Shown here: positions 9,851 through 17,762 of the stretch, piece by piece
How the letters are laid out: each line of letters opens with the position of its first letter
Numbering within the stretch: position 1 is the stretch's first letter
Origin: a virus
IMG/VR virus record: IMGVR_UViG_3300042691_004487
Location: 1 to 28,788 of that record
Direction: 5' to 3' (one strand)
Length of the DNA: 28,788 nt
Translations under genes and position numbers: made by a program
The notes under the pieces: model-generated
What the model was told of the DNA's origin: nothing
Database searches by the model: none
Seen by the model: the letters and a program-made list of their open reading frames with translations, nothing else

Positions 9851-9853
9851 ATA
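9846..9853 (+). promoter_or_regulatory. Probable late promoter CATAAATA upstream of fibre B
   Basis: CATAAATA is one mismatch from the T4 late consensus TATAAATA. It overlaps the stop of the 88-residue gene and ends 28 nt before the fibre B ATG, which leaves room for a short leader with a ribosome site (AAGGA at about 9870). Confidence 0.5.
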
Positions 9854-9881
9854 AACAGATAACAATAATAAGGACTTTAAG

Positions 9882-12113
9882 ATGGCCTCCAATACAGAAA
9901 TTCTCATCAAACGCTCGCTTTCTACGGACACTCCGTCGAACCTTGCTGCGGGTGAATTAGCCTATTCCTATTCGTCGAACAATCTGTTCATTGGTACACC
10001 TGATGGAACAAGTGCATTACAGATTGGTGGATTTAAAAATTTCACCAACATTACTCCTGGTGAGTATGGTTCAACCACAGCGATTCCTATTATTCGTGTA
10101 TCCGCTAATGGGTTAATTACCAACGTAAGTACCGCAGCAGTTTCAAGCACACTTGATATTGCAGGAGACACTGGTACTGATGGAATTAATCTACTTACAG
10201 ATACACTTACCTTTGCTGGAGGCGATGGTCTAACATCAGCAGTTACAGCAAACACAGTTACATTTGACGTAGATAATACAGTTTTCCGTTCAAATACTTA
10301 TACATCTACACAATCTGTTTTTTCAGATGTTCAGATTTCTGGAAACTTAACAGTTCTTGGTACACAAACTAGCATCAACGTAAGTAATCTACGAGTTGAA
10401 GATTCACTGATTCAACTTGCTGCAAACAACGCAAGTGACGTACTTGATATTGGCTTCTTTGGTCACTATTATGATGGAGTACAAAGACATACTGGTCTTG
10501 TCAGAGATGCTAACGACAAACAATATTATCTGTTTAGTGGCTATTCGACAGAACCAACATCAAATAACATTGTACCATTTTCTGATGACTTTACACTTGC
10601 AACATTACGTTCTAATTTAACCGCAAATACTGCAAACGTACTTAATACCTTAACATTATCACCAGGTTCAGAATTTAATGCCAATGGTTCCGCATTCTTT
10701 TTAAATACACCATTTTTCAATTCTGGTGCAGTATCAAACGGCACTCTAACTATAACTTCAGGACATACTCTTTACTTTGATAATGCTGATGACACTACAA
10801 CAATTGAAGTTTACAACTCTGGTGCGACAGGCCAAGAAATTCTATATGTCGATTCTTTACAATCTACATTTACTGGAAATGTAACTGCAAGTAATGTAGT
10901 TGTTGATGGTGCTGCAAGTGTCAATGGATATCTGTACATTAAGAATCGCATTTATGGTGATACAACTAATAATACACTCTATCTAGTACCAAGCACCAAC
11001 TATGCACCCGAGTTAAACGATCAATATATCATTATTGATCCTACTGCACCAAATCATATTCATGTCCGTGCTGGTGGTGCAATAGATGCTTCTACTGCTG
11101 AACTATACCTAGGCGGTGAACAAACGAATGTTAATGTAAGTGACACATTTGATTCTGTGTACATTCGTGCAAACAATAATCACGTTTGGCAATTTGCTAA
11201 TACAGGTAAACTAATATTACCTAATGGTAATCAAATCTATGATGTTACTGGAACTATATTTGTTGACTCTACACAAGCAACATTTAGTGGTAATGTAACT
11301 GCTAATGGTAGTGTAACAGTTAGTGCGGATCTTGTTGTACCTAATCTACCGAATCAATCAACAGCAAATCTTGTTTACTATGATTCTACAACAGGAAAAT
11401 TTAGTTACTCAAGCGACAATGCTCTAACTCCAACATCTATTGCTAATGGTGCGTTCTCGTTATCAATTCAAAGCACAGATGGCCTACTAGTTCATAATGG
11501 TTCGGGAATACAATTAGCCAATGGTGCCATCATCAAAGATACTGCTGGTGATGCAGTCGCCTTTGGTCAAAACGCTGGTGCAATAACTCAAGGATTACAA
11601 GCCGTAGCGATTGGTGATTCTGCTGGTTACAATAATCAAGGTGCATATGGTGTTGCAATTGGTTATGGTGCTGGTAATATTAACCAAGGTCAAACTGCTG
11701 TAGCAATCGGTATTAATGCTGGTATAAGCAACCAAGGTGCCTATGGTGTTGCGATTGGTAATTCTTCTGGATCCGGACAAGGACAATACTCTATTGCATT
11801 AGGTTACGATTCTGGTGGACAGCAAAGTGCATCTTCTATTGCTATTGGTGAACAAGCAGGAAAAGGAAATACTACAGCAATAGGTATTAATAGTGTTGTC
11901 GTAGGTAAGTTTGCAGGATTCGAATCCGCAGCCGCCAACAGTATTATTCTAAACGCCTCTGGATTAAATCTAAGCTCTGCAACAGAAGGATTCTTTGTTA
12001 ATCCTGTTCGCTATACTGCAACTCAAGATGCTACATATGATGGTATTGCATTCTATAACTCAAATACAAAAGAAGTTCGTTATTCATATGTTCTCGATGG
12101 AGGCGCTTTCTAA
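9882..12113 (+). CDS. Tail fibre B with YadA-like beta-roll head, no S74 domain
   Basis: 743 residues. The N-terminal module (ILIKRSLSTDTPSNLAAGEL, then AYSYSSNNLFIG) is a fibre-attachment type shared with fibre C. The middle is beta-rich with recurring 'FSGNVTANGSVTVSADL' and 'FTGNVTASNVVVDGAASV' segments. Residues about 558-680 carry eight or nine short repeats of the form [VI]A[IFL]Gxx[AS]G (VAFGQNAG, VAIGDSAG, VAIGYGAG, VAIGINAG and so on). This is the left-handed beta-roll signature of YadA-type trimeric adhesin heads. A 60-residue tip follows, ending YVLDGGAF. Unlike fibres A and C there is no C-terminal S74 chaperone. Probably a trimeric receptor-binding fibre. Confidence 0.85.
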   Translation: MASNTEILIKRSLSTDTPSNLAAGELAYSYSSNNLFIGTPDGTSALQIGGFKNFTNITPGEYGSTTAIPIIRVSANGLITNVSTAAVSSTLDIAGDTGTDGINLLTDTLTFAGGDGLTSAVTANTVTFDVDNTVFRSNTYTSTQSVFSDVQISGNLTVLGTQTSINVSNLRVEDSLIQLAANNASDVLDIGFFGHYYDGVQRHTGLVRDANDKQYYLFSGYSTEPTSNNIVPFSDDFTLATLRSNLTANTANVLNTLTLSPGSEFNANGSAFFLNTPFFNSGAVSNGTLTITSGHTLYFDNADDTTTIEVYNSGATGQEILYVDSLQSTFTGNVTASNVVVDGAASVNGYLYIKNRIYGDTTNNTLYLVPSTNYAPELNDQYIIIDPTAPNHIHVRAGGAIDASTAELYLGGEQTNVNVSDTFDSVYIRANNNHVWQFANTGKLILPNGNQIYDVTGTIFVDSTQATFSGNVTANGSVTVSADLVVPNLPNQSTANLVYYDSTTGKFSYSSDNALTPTSIANGAFSLSIQSTDGLLVHNGSGIQLANGAIIKDTAGDAVAFGQNAGAITQGLQAVAIGDSAGYNNQGAYGVAIGYGAGNINQGQTAVAIGINAGISNQGAYGVAIGNSSGSGQGQYSIALGYDSGGQQSASSIAIGEQAGKGNTTAIGINSVVVGKFAGFESAAANSIILNASGLNLSSATEGFFVNPVRYTATQDATYDGIAFYNSNTKEVRYSYVLDGGAF
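11554..11920 (+). repeat. YadA-head-like protein repeats in fibre B
   Basis: Eight or nine copies of a 13-16-residue unit centred on [VI]A[IFL]Gxx[AS]G are encoded here. A larger duplication is also visible: NQGAYGVAIG occurs twice, about 96 nt apart (near 11637 and 11733). Each turn would form one rung of a left-handed beta roll. Confidence 0.7.
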
Positions 12114-12116
12114 ATA
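12109..12116 (+). promoter_or_regulatory. Possible late promoter TCTAAATA upstream of the coiled-coil gene
   Basis: TCTAAATA differs from TATAAATA at one position and overlaps the fibre B stop. It ends 37 nt before the next ATG. The same octamer occurs 59 bases upstream of the sheath gene ATG. The 40-nt gap also holds an AGGAG ribosome site at 12143-12147. Confidence 0.4.
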
Positions 12117-12153
12117 TAATGATTATATAATTTTTCAATGATAGGAGTTTGAA

Positions 12154-12765
12154 ATGAGTCAAGAAAAATATGTTGAATATTTTGTAGACATAATGACAAA
12201 GACTTTGCAGGATAGCATTGTCAAAAGCATTTCTCTACAAGCAAATTTAAAAATAACTGAAAATGTCATTAAGGAGTTGCAAATAAAAGTTGAAGAATTG
12301 ACTAATTCTGTTGATTCTTCAAAAAAAGAATTAGAGGCTACCAGAGCAACTAAAAATGCTTCTGATAATACTAGAATTCAGCAACTCCAAAATGAAATAA
12401 ATGTGCATACTAATACGATTAACACATTGAGAAATCAAATCAATGAACTCTCAATGATTAAAACTGAATATGAAGGTGTAAAACATCAGTTGCAACATAT
12501 TGATACATTTAGAAATGAACTAGGTAAAACTAGAGATGAACTTCAAAATGTAAAAAATGCACATGATTTGGAACTTCAAGTTCTTAAAGGAGAACATGAA
12601 GTAATCATCAAAGAACTAAATGACCAAATTGAATATTTAAAATTAACTCCTGCCAAAAGAAAAAAAATTGATGAAGCAAAGGCTGCACAATCAATATTAG
12701 TTGATGTAGAACCTGAAGAACTAGTAGTATCAGACGAAATCATCAAGGACGGCGGAAGTTTTTAG
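12154..12765 (+). CDS. Coiled-coil protein between fibres B and C, function unknown
   Basis: 203 residues, start supported by AGGAG at 12143-12147. Residues about 30-160 are rich in Leu/Ile at heptad positions with many Glu, Lys, Gln and Asn (VIKELQIKVEELTNSVDSSK, ELQNVKNAHDLELQVLKGEH), predicting a long alpha-helical coiled coil. The C-terminus is acidic and ends IIKDGGSF, matching the DGGxF tails of the two preceding genes. There is no enzyme motif. It lies between two fibre genes and 3 nt before fibre C. A fibre assembly helper, rod segment or structural whisker-like protein would fit; I cannot choose among these. Confidence 0.75.
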   Translation: MSQEKYVEYFVDIMTKTLQDSIVKSISLQANLKITENVIKELQIKVEELTNSVDSSKKELEATRATKNASDNTRIQQLQNEINVHTNTINTLRNQINELSMIKTEYEGVKHQLQHIDTFRNELGKTRDELQNVKNAHDLELQVLKGEHEVIIKELNDQIEYLKLTPAKRKKIDEAKAAQSILVDVEPEELVVSDEIIKDGGSF

Positions 12766-12768
12766 TAA

Positions 12769-15700
12769 ATGTCAAATACAACAATACAATTAAGAAAATC
12801 CGGACAAACAGGTAATACTCCAGTTGACCTAGCACATGGTGAACTGGCGATTAACTATGCCGACGGAAAACTGTTCTATAAGAATGGTGTTGGTATTAAA
12901 GCTATTGAGAATCAGAAAACATTCTCAACAATTAATGCTAATAATTCTCTTGTTATTGCTACTTCTCCAACAGATATTCTTTCGTTGGAAGCTGGTTCCA
13001 ATGTTCTTATTGACACAAACACAGTAACAAAAACAGTTACTATTAGTGTTCCTGGTGGTTCTTCTATTGATACTCTGGCCAGAGATATTGCAACTAATGC
13101 ATACAATGAAGCCAATACTCAAAATGTAATCAATCAAACACAAAATACTTGGATTACAAATACCAATACATTTGCACAAGCAGCTTTCAATTCAGCCAAT
13201 GCAGGTGTAACACTAGCGACTGCTGCTTATGCTCAAGCTAATACTGTACCTACTCAACTTCAAACTGCTGGTATCAGAACAAACGCATCTTATTTCCCAT
13301 TGTTTGTTGACTCCAATAATGCGGTGTTAACAGCAGAATCAGTATATTCTACTGGTGCGGGTATCACAATTACCCCATCAACAAACACCATTACCGCAAC
13401 CACTTTTACCGGCCTTTCCATCATCGCTTTGGGAGGAACTTTCAGCCAATTTGTTGAGTTAACTGGTGATGATGATTATATTGAATGGGGTGCAAGTAAT
13501 GATGCCCGAATGATGTATAATGGTCCTGCAAATACTATTAACTTACAATTATATTCTGACGTTATTAGTTTTAAGATTGTTGATAATGCAAACACGGCAG
13601 ATAGATTTATTTTCTATAAAGCAAATGGTGATTTAAGATTAGTAACAGGTAATGTTATATTCTCTGATGGTACCGTGCAGAGAACTGAAGCTCTTACATC
13701 AGCTATTGCTGCGTATGCTCAAGCAAATAGTGCATCAAGTAATACTGTATATTTACAATCAATCAATGATTTACAGAATACTAATATCACTTCTGTAAAT
13801 ACTTTTGCTGGAGCAGCCTACGATCATTCCAATACTCGTTTCAGTTCTTCTGGTGGCACGATTTCAGGCAACGTAACAATTCAAAATGATTTGAGTGTTT
13901 TGGGTAATGTTAATTTTATCGGAAATGTTACTTCAATAACAGTTACAGGTAATAGCGGCCAATTCTTTGGTTATGCATCAAATGGACACAACGCATTATA
14001 TGCAGGTATTCCAATTGGATATGACTTCCAACCATTTACAGTTTTTCAAGCGTCAGCAAATCATGATGGTTATTCACAGATAAACATTCAAAATATTAAT
14101 AATGGACTTGATGCATCTAGTGATTTAGTCGCAACTGCTGATAATGGTACTGAAGATGATACCTACATTGCCGCAGGTATTGGTAGTAGTCAACATGCTG
14201 ATCCTGAATACACACTGCTCGGACCAAATGATGGTTATCTTTATGTGTCAGGTAACACAACTACTACTGGTGGTGATCTTGTAATAGGTACATTTTTACC
14301 GCAAAATGATGTAATAATTGCCGCAGGCGGCATGAATACTGAAAATGAACAGATGCGTATCATCGGTTCAAGCAATACAATCAGTATTCGTGCTAATGTA
14401 AATTCAAGTTTAGCTAAGAGCGTACTTTTAGGACCAGTTGCAAATGTTCGTATCACAGGAGGAAGCTCAGGTCAATTATTATCTACTGATGGTTCTGGAA
14501 ATTTAAGTTTCATTAATTCACCAGTAGATTTAGCTACTGCTGCATATGGTAAAGCAAATGCAGAAGGTAGCATAAACAATACCCAAAACACTAATATTAC
14601 CAATGTTAATACTTTTGCTAGTTCAGCATTCAATAGTGCCAATGCTGGAGTAACTTTAGCAACTGCTGCTTACGCACAAGCAAACACTGCATCGGGTACA
14701 TCTAATAACGCAACATATTATGGTGGATATCTAGAAGAAACGTTTGCGTATGCGTTAAGATCAGGCTTAAACATTACTGGAGGAGGTGTAATTTCGGCAA
14801 ACAGTGGATCATACATCAATTGGACTCAAAGATTCATTGTAATATCACAAGGAAATGGAACAGCCACAGCAAATAGTGGTTATTTCGACATAACAGTTCC
14901 AGCAGCAGGAACAACAATCACGGGTGTTGGTGGAGCATCAAATGTAGTTGTAGGTACTTCTGGTATTCCATTAGCTAATTGGCAAGCTCTATATTACATT
15001 TTACCTATAGGGTCGAGCAACACAAGTGTAGCAGCAAATTTTAGAATAGCAAGTTATACGACAGCGGTTGATATTCCTGCTCATTGGGTTTTAATATGTG
15101 TTCGAAATGGTGACGCAGGTTCGGGATCATGTTTCAAATTCACTAATGGTACAACTCTGTATGCAGGCACGACGGTAGATACAGCAAAATCATCAACATA
15201 TTCTGCCAACGTGTCATATTATGCTAATTTAACAGACGTTGCTTCCGGAACTTATTATCCATTAATGGGATTATCTGATACTGGAACAATTGACATCAGT
15301 TCGAACTCCAGATTCACATTTACACCATCGACAGGAGTATTTTCAGCAACTTCATTTAGTGGAGCAGGAACAGGATTGACTGGTACCGCTAATATGAATA
15401 TTACCGGCACATCTGGTGCTGATGCAACACAAAATACTAATATCACTAACACCAATACATTAGCAACAGCAGCATATGGTAAAGCCAATGCTGAAGGTAC
15501 CATTAACAGTACCCAAAATACTAATATCACTAGTATTAATACTTTAGCTACTGCTGCTTATGGTAAAGCCAATGCTGAAGGTACCATTAACAGTACACAA
15601 AACACTTGGATTACTAATACCGACACATTGGCTAGAGCGGCATATACCGCTGCTAACAGTGCGACTTCAACAACACAAACTTCAGGAATACAAACAAACG

Positions 15701-16113
15701 CTAGTTATTTTCCTATCTTTGTTAACTCAAACAATGCAACTGCTACGGCAGAAACTTTAAATAGTCATGGAAGTTTAGCTTATAATCCATCCACAGGAAC
15801 TCTATCAGCAACAGTATTCTCTGCAACATCAGATGAAACACTCAAAGAAAATATTAAAACAATTGAAGATCCAATAAATACCATAATGCAGTTGCGTGGT
15901 GTTACCTATACTTGGAAAAATACAAAAGAAGAAAGTATGGGTGTAATTGCTCAAGAAGTTGAAAAAGTATTACCTATGGTAGTTCGAGAAACAGAAAAAA
16001 AGAAAACTGTTGATTATCAAAACATAATAGGTCTTTTAATTGAAGCTATCAAAGAACAACAAAAACAAATAAATGAACTAAAGAGAAAAATAGATGGCAC
16101 AAATAACCAATAG
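12769..16113 (+). CDS. Tail fibre C, large mosaic fibre with C-terminal S74 chaperone
   Basis: 1114 residues. The N-terminus (TIQLRKSGQTGNTPVDLAHG then ELAINYADGKLF) aligns by eye with that of fibre B. Heptad segments of the type 'LATAAYGKANAEGT' recur at about nt 13080-13250, 14530-14700 and 15460-15627. The knob-like motif NASYFP[LI]FV[DN]SNNA occurs near nt 13290 and 15700 and has a relative in fibre A. The last 94 residues are an S74 chaperone (FSATSDETLKENIKTI, LRGVTYTWK, GVIAQEVEKVLP) with candidate nucleophile Ser1021 and Lys1026, so self-cleavage should release about 94 residues. The gene's last 20 nt overlap gp13. Probably the longest receptor-binding fibre of the cassette. Confidence 0.9.
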   Translation: MSNTTIQLRKSGQTGNTPVDLAHGELAINYADGKLFYKNGVGIKAIENQKTFSTINANNSLVIATSPTDILSLEAGSNVLIDTNTVTKTVTISVPGGSSIDTLARDIATNAYNEANTQNVINQTQNTWITNTNTFAQAAFNSANAGVTLATAAYAQANTVPTQLQTAGIRTNASYFPLFVDSNNAVLTAESVYSTGAGITITPSTNTITATTFTGLSIIALGGTFSQFVELTGDDDYIEWGASNDARMMYNGPANTINLQLYSDVISFKIVDNANTADRFIFYKANGDLRLVTGNVIFSDGTVQRTEALTSAIAAYAQANSASSNTVYLQSINDLQNTNITSVNTFAGAAYDHSNTRFSSSGGTISGNVTIQNDLSVLGNVNFIGNVTSITVTGNSGQFFGYASNGHNALYAGIPIGYDFQPFTVFQASANHDGYSQINIQNINNGLDASSDLVATADNGTEDDTYIAAGIGSSQHADPEYTLLGPNDGYLYVSGNTTTTGGDLVIGTFLPQNDVIIAAGGMNTENEQMRIIGSSNTISIRANVNSSLAKSVLLGPVANVRITGGSSGQLLSTDGSGNLSFINSPVDLATAAYGKANAEGSINNTQNTNITNVNTFASSAFNSANAGVTLATAAYAQANTASGTSNNATYYGGYLEETFAYALRSGLNITGGGVISANSGSYINWTQRFIVISQGNGTATANSGYFDITVPAAGTTITGVGGASNVVVGTSGIPLANWQALYYILPIGSSNTSVAANFRIASYTTAVDIPAHWVLICVRNGDAGSGSCFKFTNGTTLYAGTTVDTAKSSTYSANVSYYANLTDVASGTYYPLMGLSDTGTIDISSNSRFTFTPSTGVFSATSFSGAGTGLTGTANMNITGTSGADATQNTNITNTNTLATAAYGKANAEGTINSTQNTNITSINTLATAAYGKANAEGTINSTQNTWITNTDTLARAAYTAANSATSTTQTSGIQTNASYFPIFVNSNNATATAETLNSHGSLAYNPSTGTLSATVFSATSDETLKENIKTIEDPINTIMQLRGVTYTWKNTKEESMGVIAQEVEKVLPMVVRETEKKKTVDYQNIIGLLIEAIKEQQKQINELKRKIDGTNNQ
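15460..15627 (+). repeat. Two 84-nt heptad repeat units in fibre C
   Basis: Two 28-residue units (15460-15543 and 15544-15627) have the same four-heptad design as the fibre A array. Bases 15550-15620 are identical over 71 nt to 8612-8682 in fibre A. Confidence 0.9.
15550..15620 (+). repeat. 71-nt perfect direct repeat, copy 2 (partner 8612-8682)
   Basis: Second copy of the 71-nt identity shared with fibre A, in the last repeat unit of fibre C. The copies lie about 6.9 kb apart in the same orientation, so recombination between them would delete fibre B and fuse A to the end of C. Confidence 0.9.
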
Positions 16114-16873
16114 ACAAGAATTCAAAGATTACTGCCTGCGTAGACTAGGTTTTCCTGTCATTGATATTAACATAGATGATGAGCAAGTGGAAGACAGAAT
16201 TGATGACGCCTTGCAATATTGGCAAGACTATCATTTTGACGGCCTACAAAAAGTATACTATATCAAAGCGGTAACACAACAAGATATCAATCAGCGTTAT
16301 ATTGACATGCGTCCGTCAGTCACAAAAGATGCAGCAAATAATTCATTAAACATCGTTGGTGTCACTCGTATATTTCCTATTCAAGATTCTCAGGCAACAG
16401 TTAACATGTTTGACCTGCGTTATCAGTTACGTCTAAATGAGTTATATGATTTTACTTCAGCATCATATATTAACTACACAATGACAATGCAGCACCTGCG
16501 TTCTCTTGAGATTTTGTTTACTGGTGAAGTTCCTATTCGTTTTCAAAGACATATGCACAAACTGTTTATTGATTGGGCATGGGGTTACTCAGAAGCACCA
16601 GTAGGTACTATAGTTGTTGCTGAATGTTATGCGTTAATTAATCCAGATGTTTATAATGCGGTATGGGATGACCGTTGGCTCAAAAGATATGCTACGGCAC
16701 TTATGAAACGCAATTGGGGAGACAATCTTAAAAAGTTTCAAGGCGTTCAGTTGTTAGGCGGTGTCACATTGAATGGTGATAAAATCTATGAAGATGCTGT
16801 GGATGAAATCAAACAACTGGAACAAGAAATGGAAACCAATTACGGAGCCCCGCTAGAGTGGTTCATGAACTAA
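16094..16873 (+). CDS. 13: Neck protein gp13
   Basis: 259 residues (T4 gp13 is about 309). The start overlaps the end of fibre C by 20 nt. The upstream ribosome site is weak, but the N-terminus 'ITNRQEFKDYCLRRLGFPVI' is the conserved beginning of this family, so the ATG at 16094 is well supported. Also seen are 'DRIDDALQYWQDYHFDG' and the C-terminal 'WGDNLKKFQGVQLLGGVTLN', both typical of gp13. In T4, gp13 and gp14 form the neck that seals the filled head and receives the tail. gp14 follows immediately (1-nt gap), as in T4. Confidence 0.93.
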   Translation: MAQITNRQEFKDYCLRRLGFPVIDINIDDEQVEDRIDDALQYWQDYHFDGLQKVYYIKAVTQQDINQRYIDMRPSVTKDAANNSLNIVGVTRIFPIQDSQATVNMFDLRYQLRLNELYDFTSASYINYTMTMQHLRSLEILFTGEVPIRFQRHMHKLFIDWAWGYSEAPVGTIVVAECYALINPDVYNAVWDDRWLKRYATALMKRNWGDNLKKFQGVQLLGGVTLNGDKIYEDAVDEIKQLEQEMETNYGAPLEWFMN

Positions 16874-16874
16874 G

Positions 16875-17762
16875 ATGCCCGTTAGCCACTACTTCAATAA
16901 TTACAACGCTAGGTATACTGAACAACGCCTAGTGGAAGATTTGATTGTCGAGTCAATCAAGATAATGGGTGTGAGTTGTTATTACATTCCGAATATCAAT
17001 GATGATGCTAGAGATATTTTATATGGTGAAGATCCTCTGAAGAAATTTACAACAGCCTATCCTATTGAATTATATCCAAGTAATGTTATGGATTATAAAG
17101 GCGATAAAGATTTCTTTAGTAAGTTTGGTCTTGAAATCAAAAACCACATGACTGTGGTAGTTTCAAAAAGAAGTTTCAATCAAAGAGTTCCTGTTGATCC
17201 AAGATATGAAAGACCTAGAGATGGTGACTTAATCTATATCCCACCACTCAATGGTGTTGGTGAATTGTATGAAATTAAGTTTGTTAACCAAGATATGGAT
17301 ATGGCAATGCTTGGTCGTAGAGTTCCATTCTTCTATGAACTTGAACTTGAAAAATTCAAGTATTCTCATGAAACTATCAACACTGGTATACCAGATATTG
17401 ATATTGTACAGCAAGAAGATGCATATGCACAGAGATTTACATTAACTGGCGTTTCAGGTACATTTGCAATAGGCGAAACTATTTTTGTTTCTCCAGATAA
17501 CACGTTAGTAAACGCAGAAGCCACAGGTATTATTGCTAACTACAACTCAATAACAGCAAATGTAGATATTAATACTATCGTAGGAACATTTACAGTTGGT
17601 GATTTAGCAAGAGGTGCAACATCAAATGCAACAGCAACTCTTGCATCTACGAACATATATGAACATGCAGAGTATTATGCAGACTATGACAATAATATAA
17701 TCAATACTGAAGGAACTTCAATTATTGATTTTTCAGAAACTAATCCGTTTGGTAATATATAA
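16875..17762 (+). CDS. 14: Neck protein gp14 with C-terminal beta module
   Basis: 295 residues, longer than T4 gp14 (about 256). The N-terminal 190 residues show the family pattern (HYFNNYNARYTEQRLVEDLI, YGEDPLKKFTTAYPIELYPS, and the RSF segment near residue 100). It forms the head completion/neck complex with gp13. Residues about 192-256 are a beta-rich stretch (GTFAIGETIFVS...EATGIIANYN...VGTFTVGDLARGATSNATAT) that aligns with the C-terminus of the next gene product and probably explains the extra length. The stop overlaps the gp15 ATG by one base (TAATG). Confidence 0.92.
   Translation: MPVSHYFNNYNARYTEQRLVEDLIVESIKIMGVSCYYIPNINDDARDILYGEDPLKKFTTAYPIELYPSNVMDYKGDKDFFSKFGLEIKNHMTVVVSKRSFNQRVPVDPRYERPRDGDLIYIPPLNGVGELYEIKFVNQDMDMAMLGRRVPFFYELELEKFKYSHETINTGIPDIDIVQQEDAYAQRFTLTGVSGTFAIGETIFVSPDNTLVNAEATGIIANYNSITANVDINTIVGTFTVGDLARGATSNATATLASTNIYEHAEYYADYDNNIINTEGTSIIDFSETNPFGNI
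17448..17642 (+). other. Beta module of gp14, paralogous to one in gp15
   Basis: Residues 192-256 of gp14. The pattern is F-x-[IE]-G-E-T-[IV]-[FY], then an A-T-[AG] strand, then [NY]YxS[IV]T-x, then GxF, then a closing ATxTL or AxxTL strand. The same succession occurs at residues 233-293 of gp15. Confidence 0.55.

Noticed and set aside
15255-15530. 91-codon minus-strand frame in fibre C
   Set aside because: It mirrors the same repeat-driven open frame seen opposite fibre A; no independent coding evidence.
15873-15880. AATAAATA octamer inside fibre C
   Set aside because: It is internal to a gene, over 200 nt from the next start, and encodes ordinary codons of the S74 domain.
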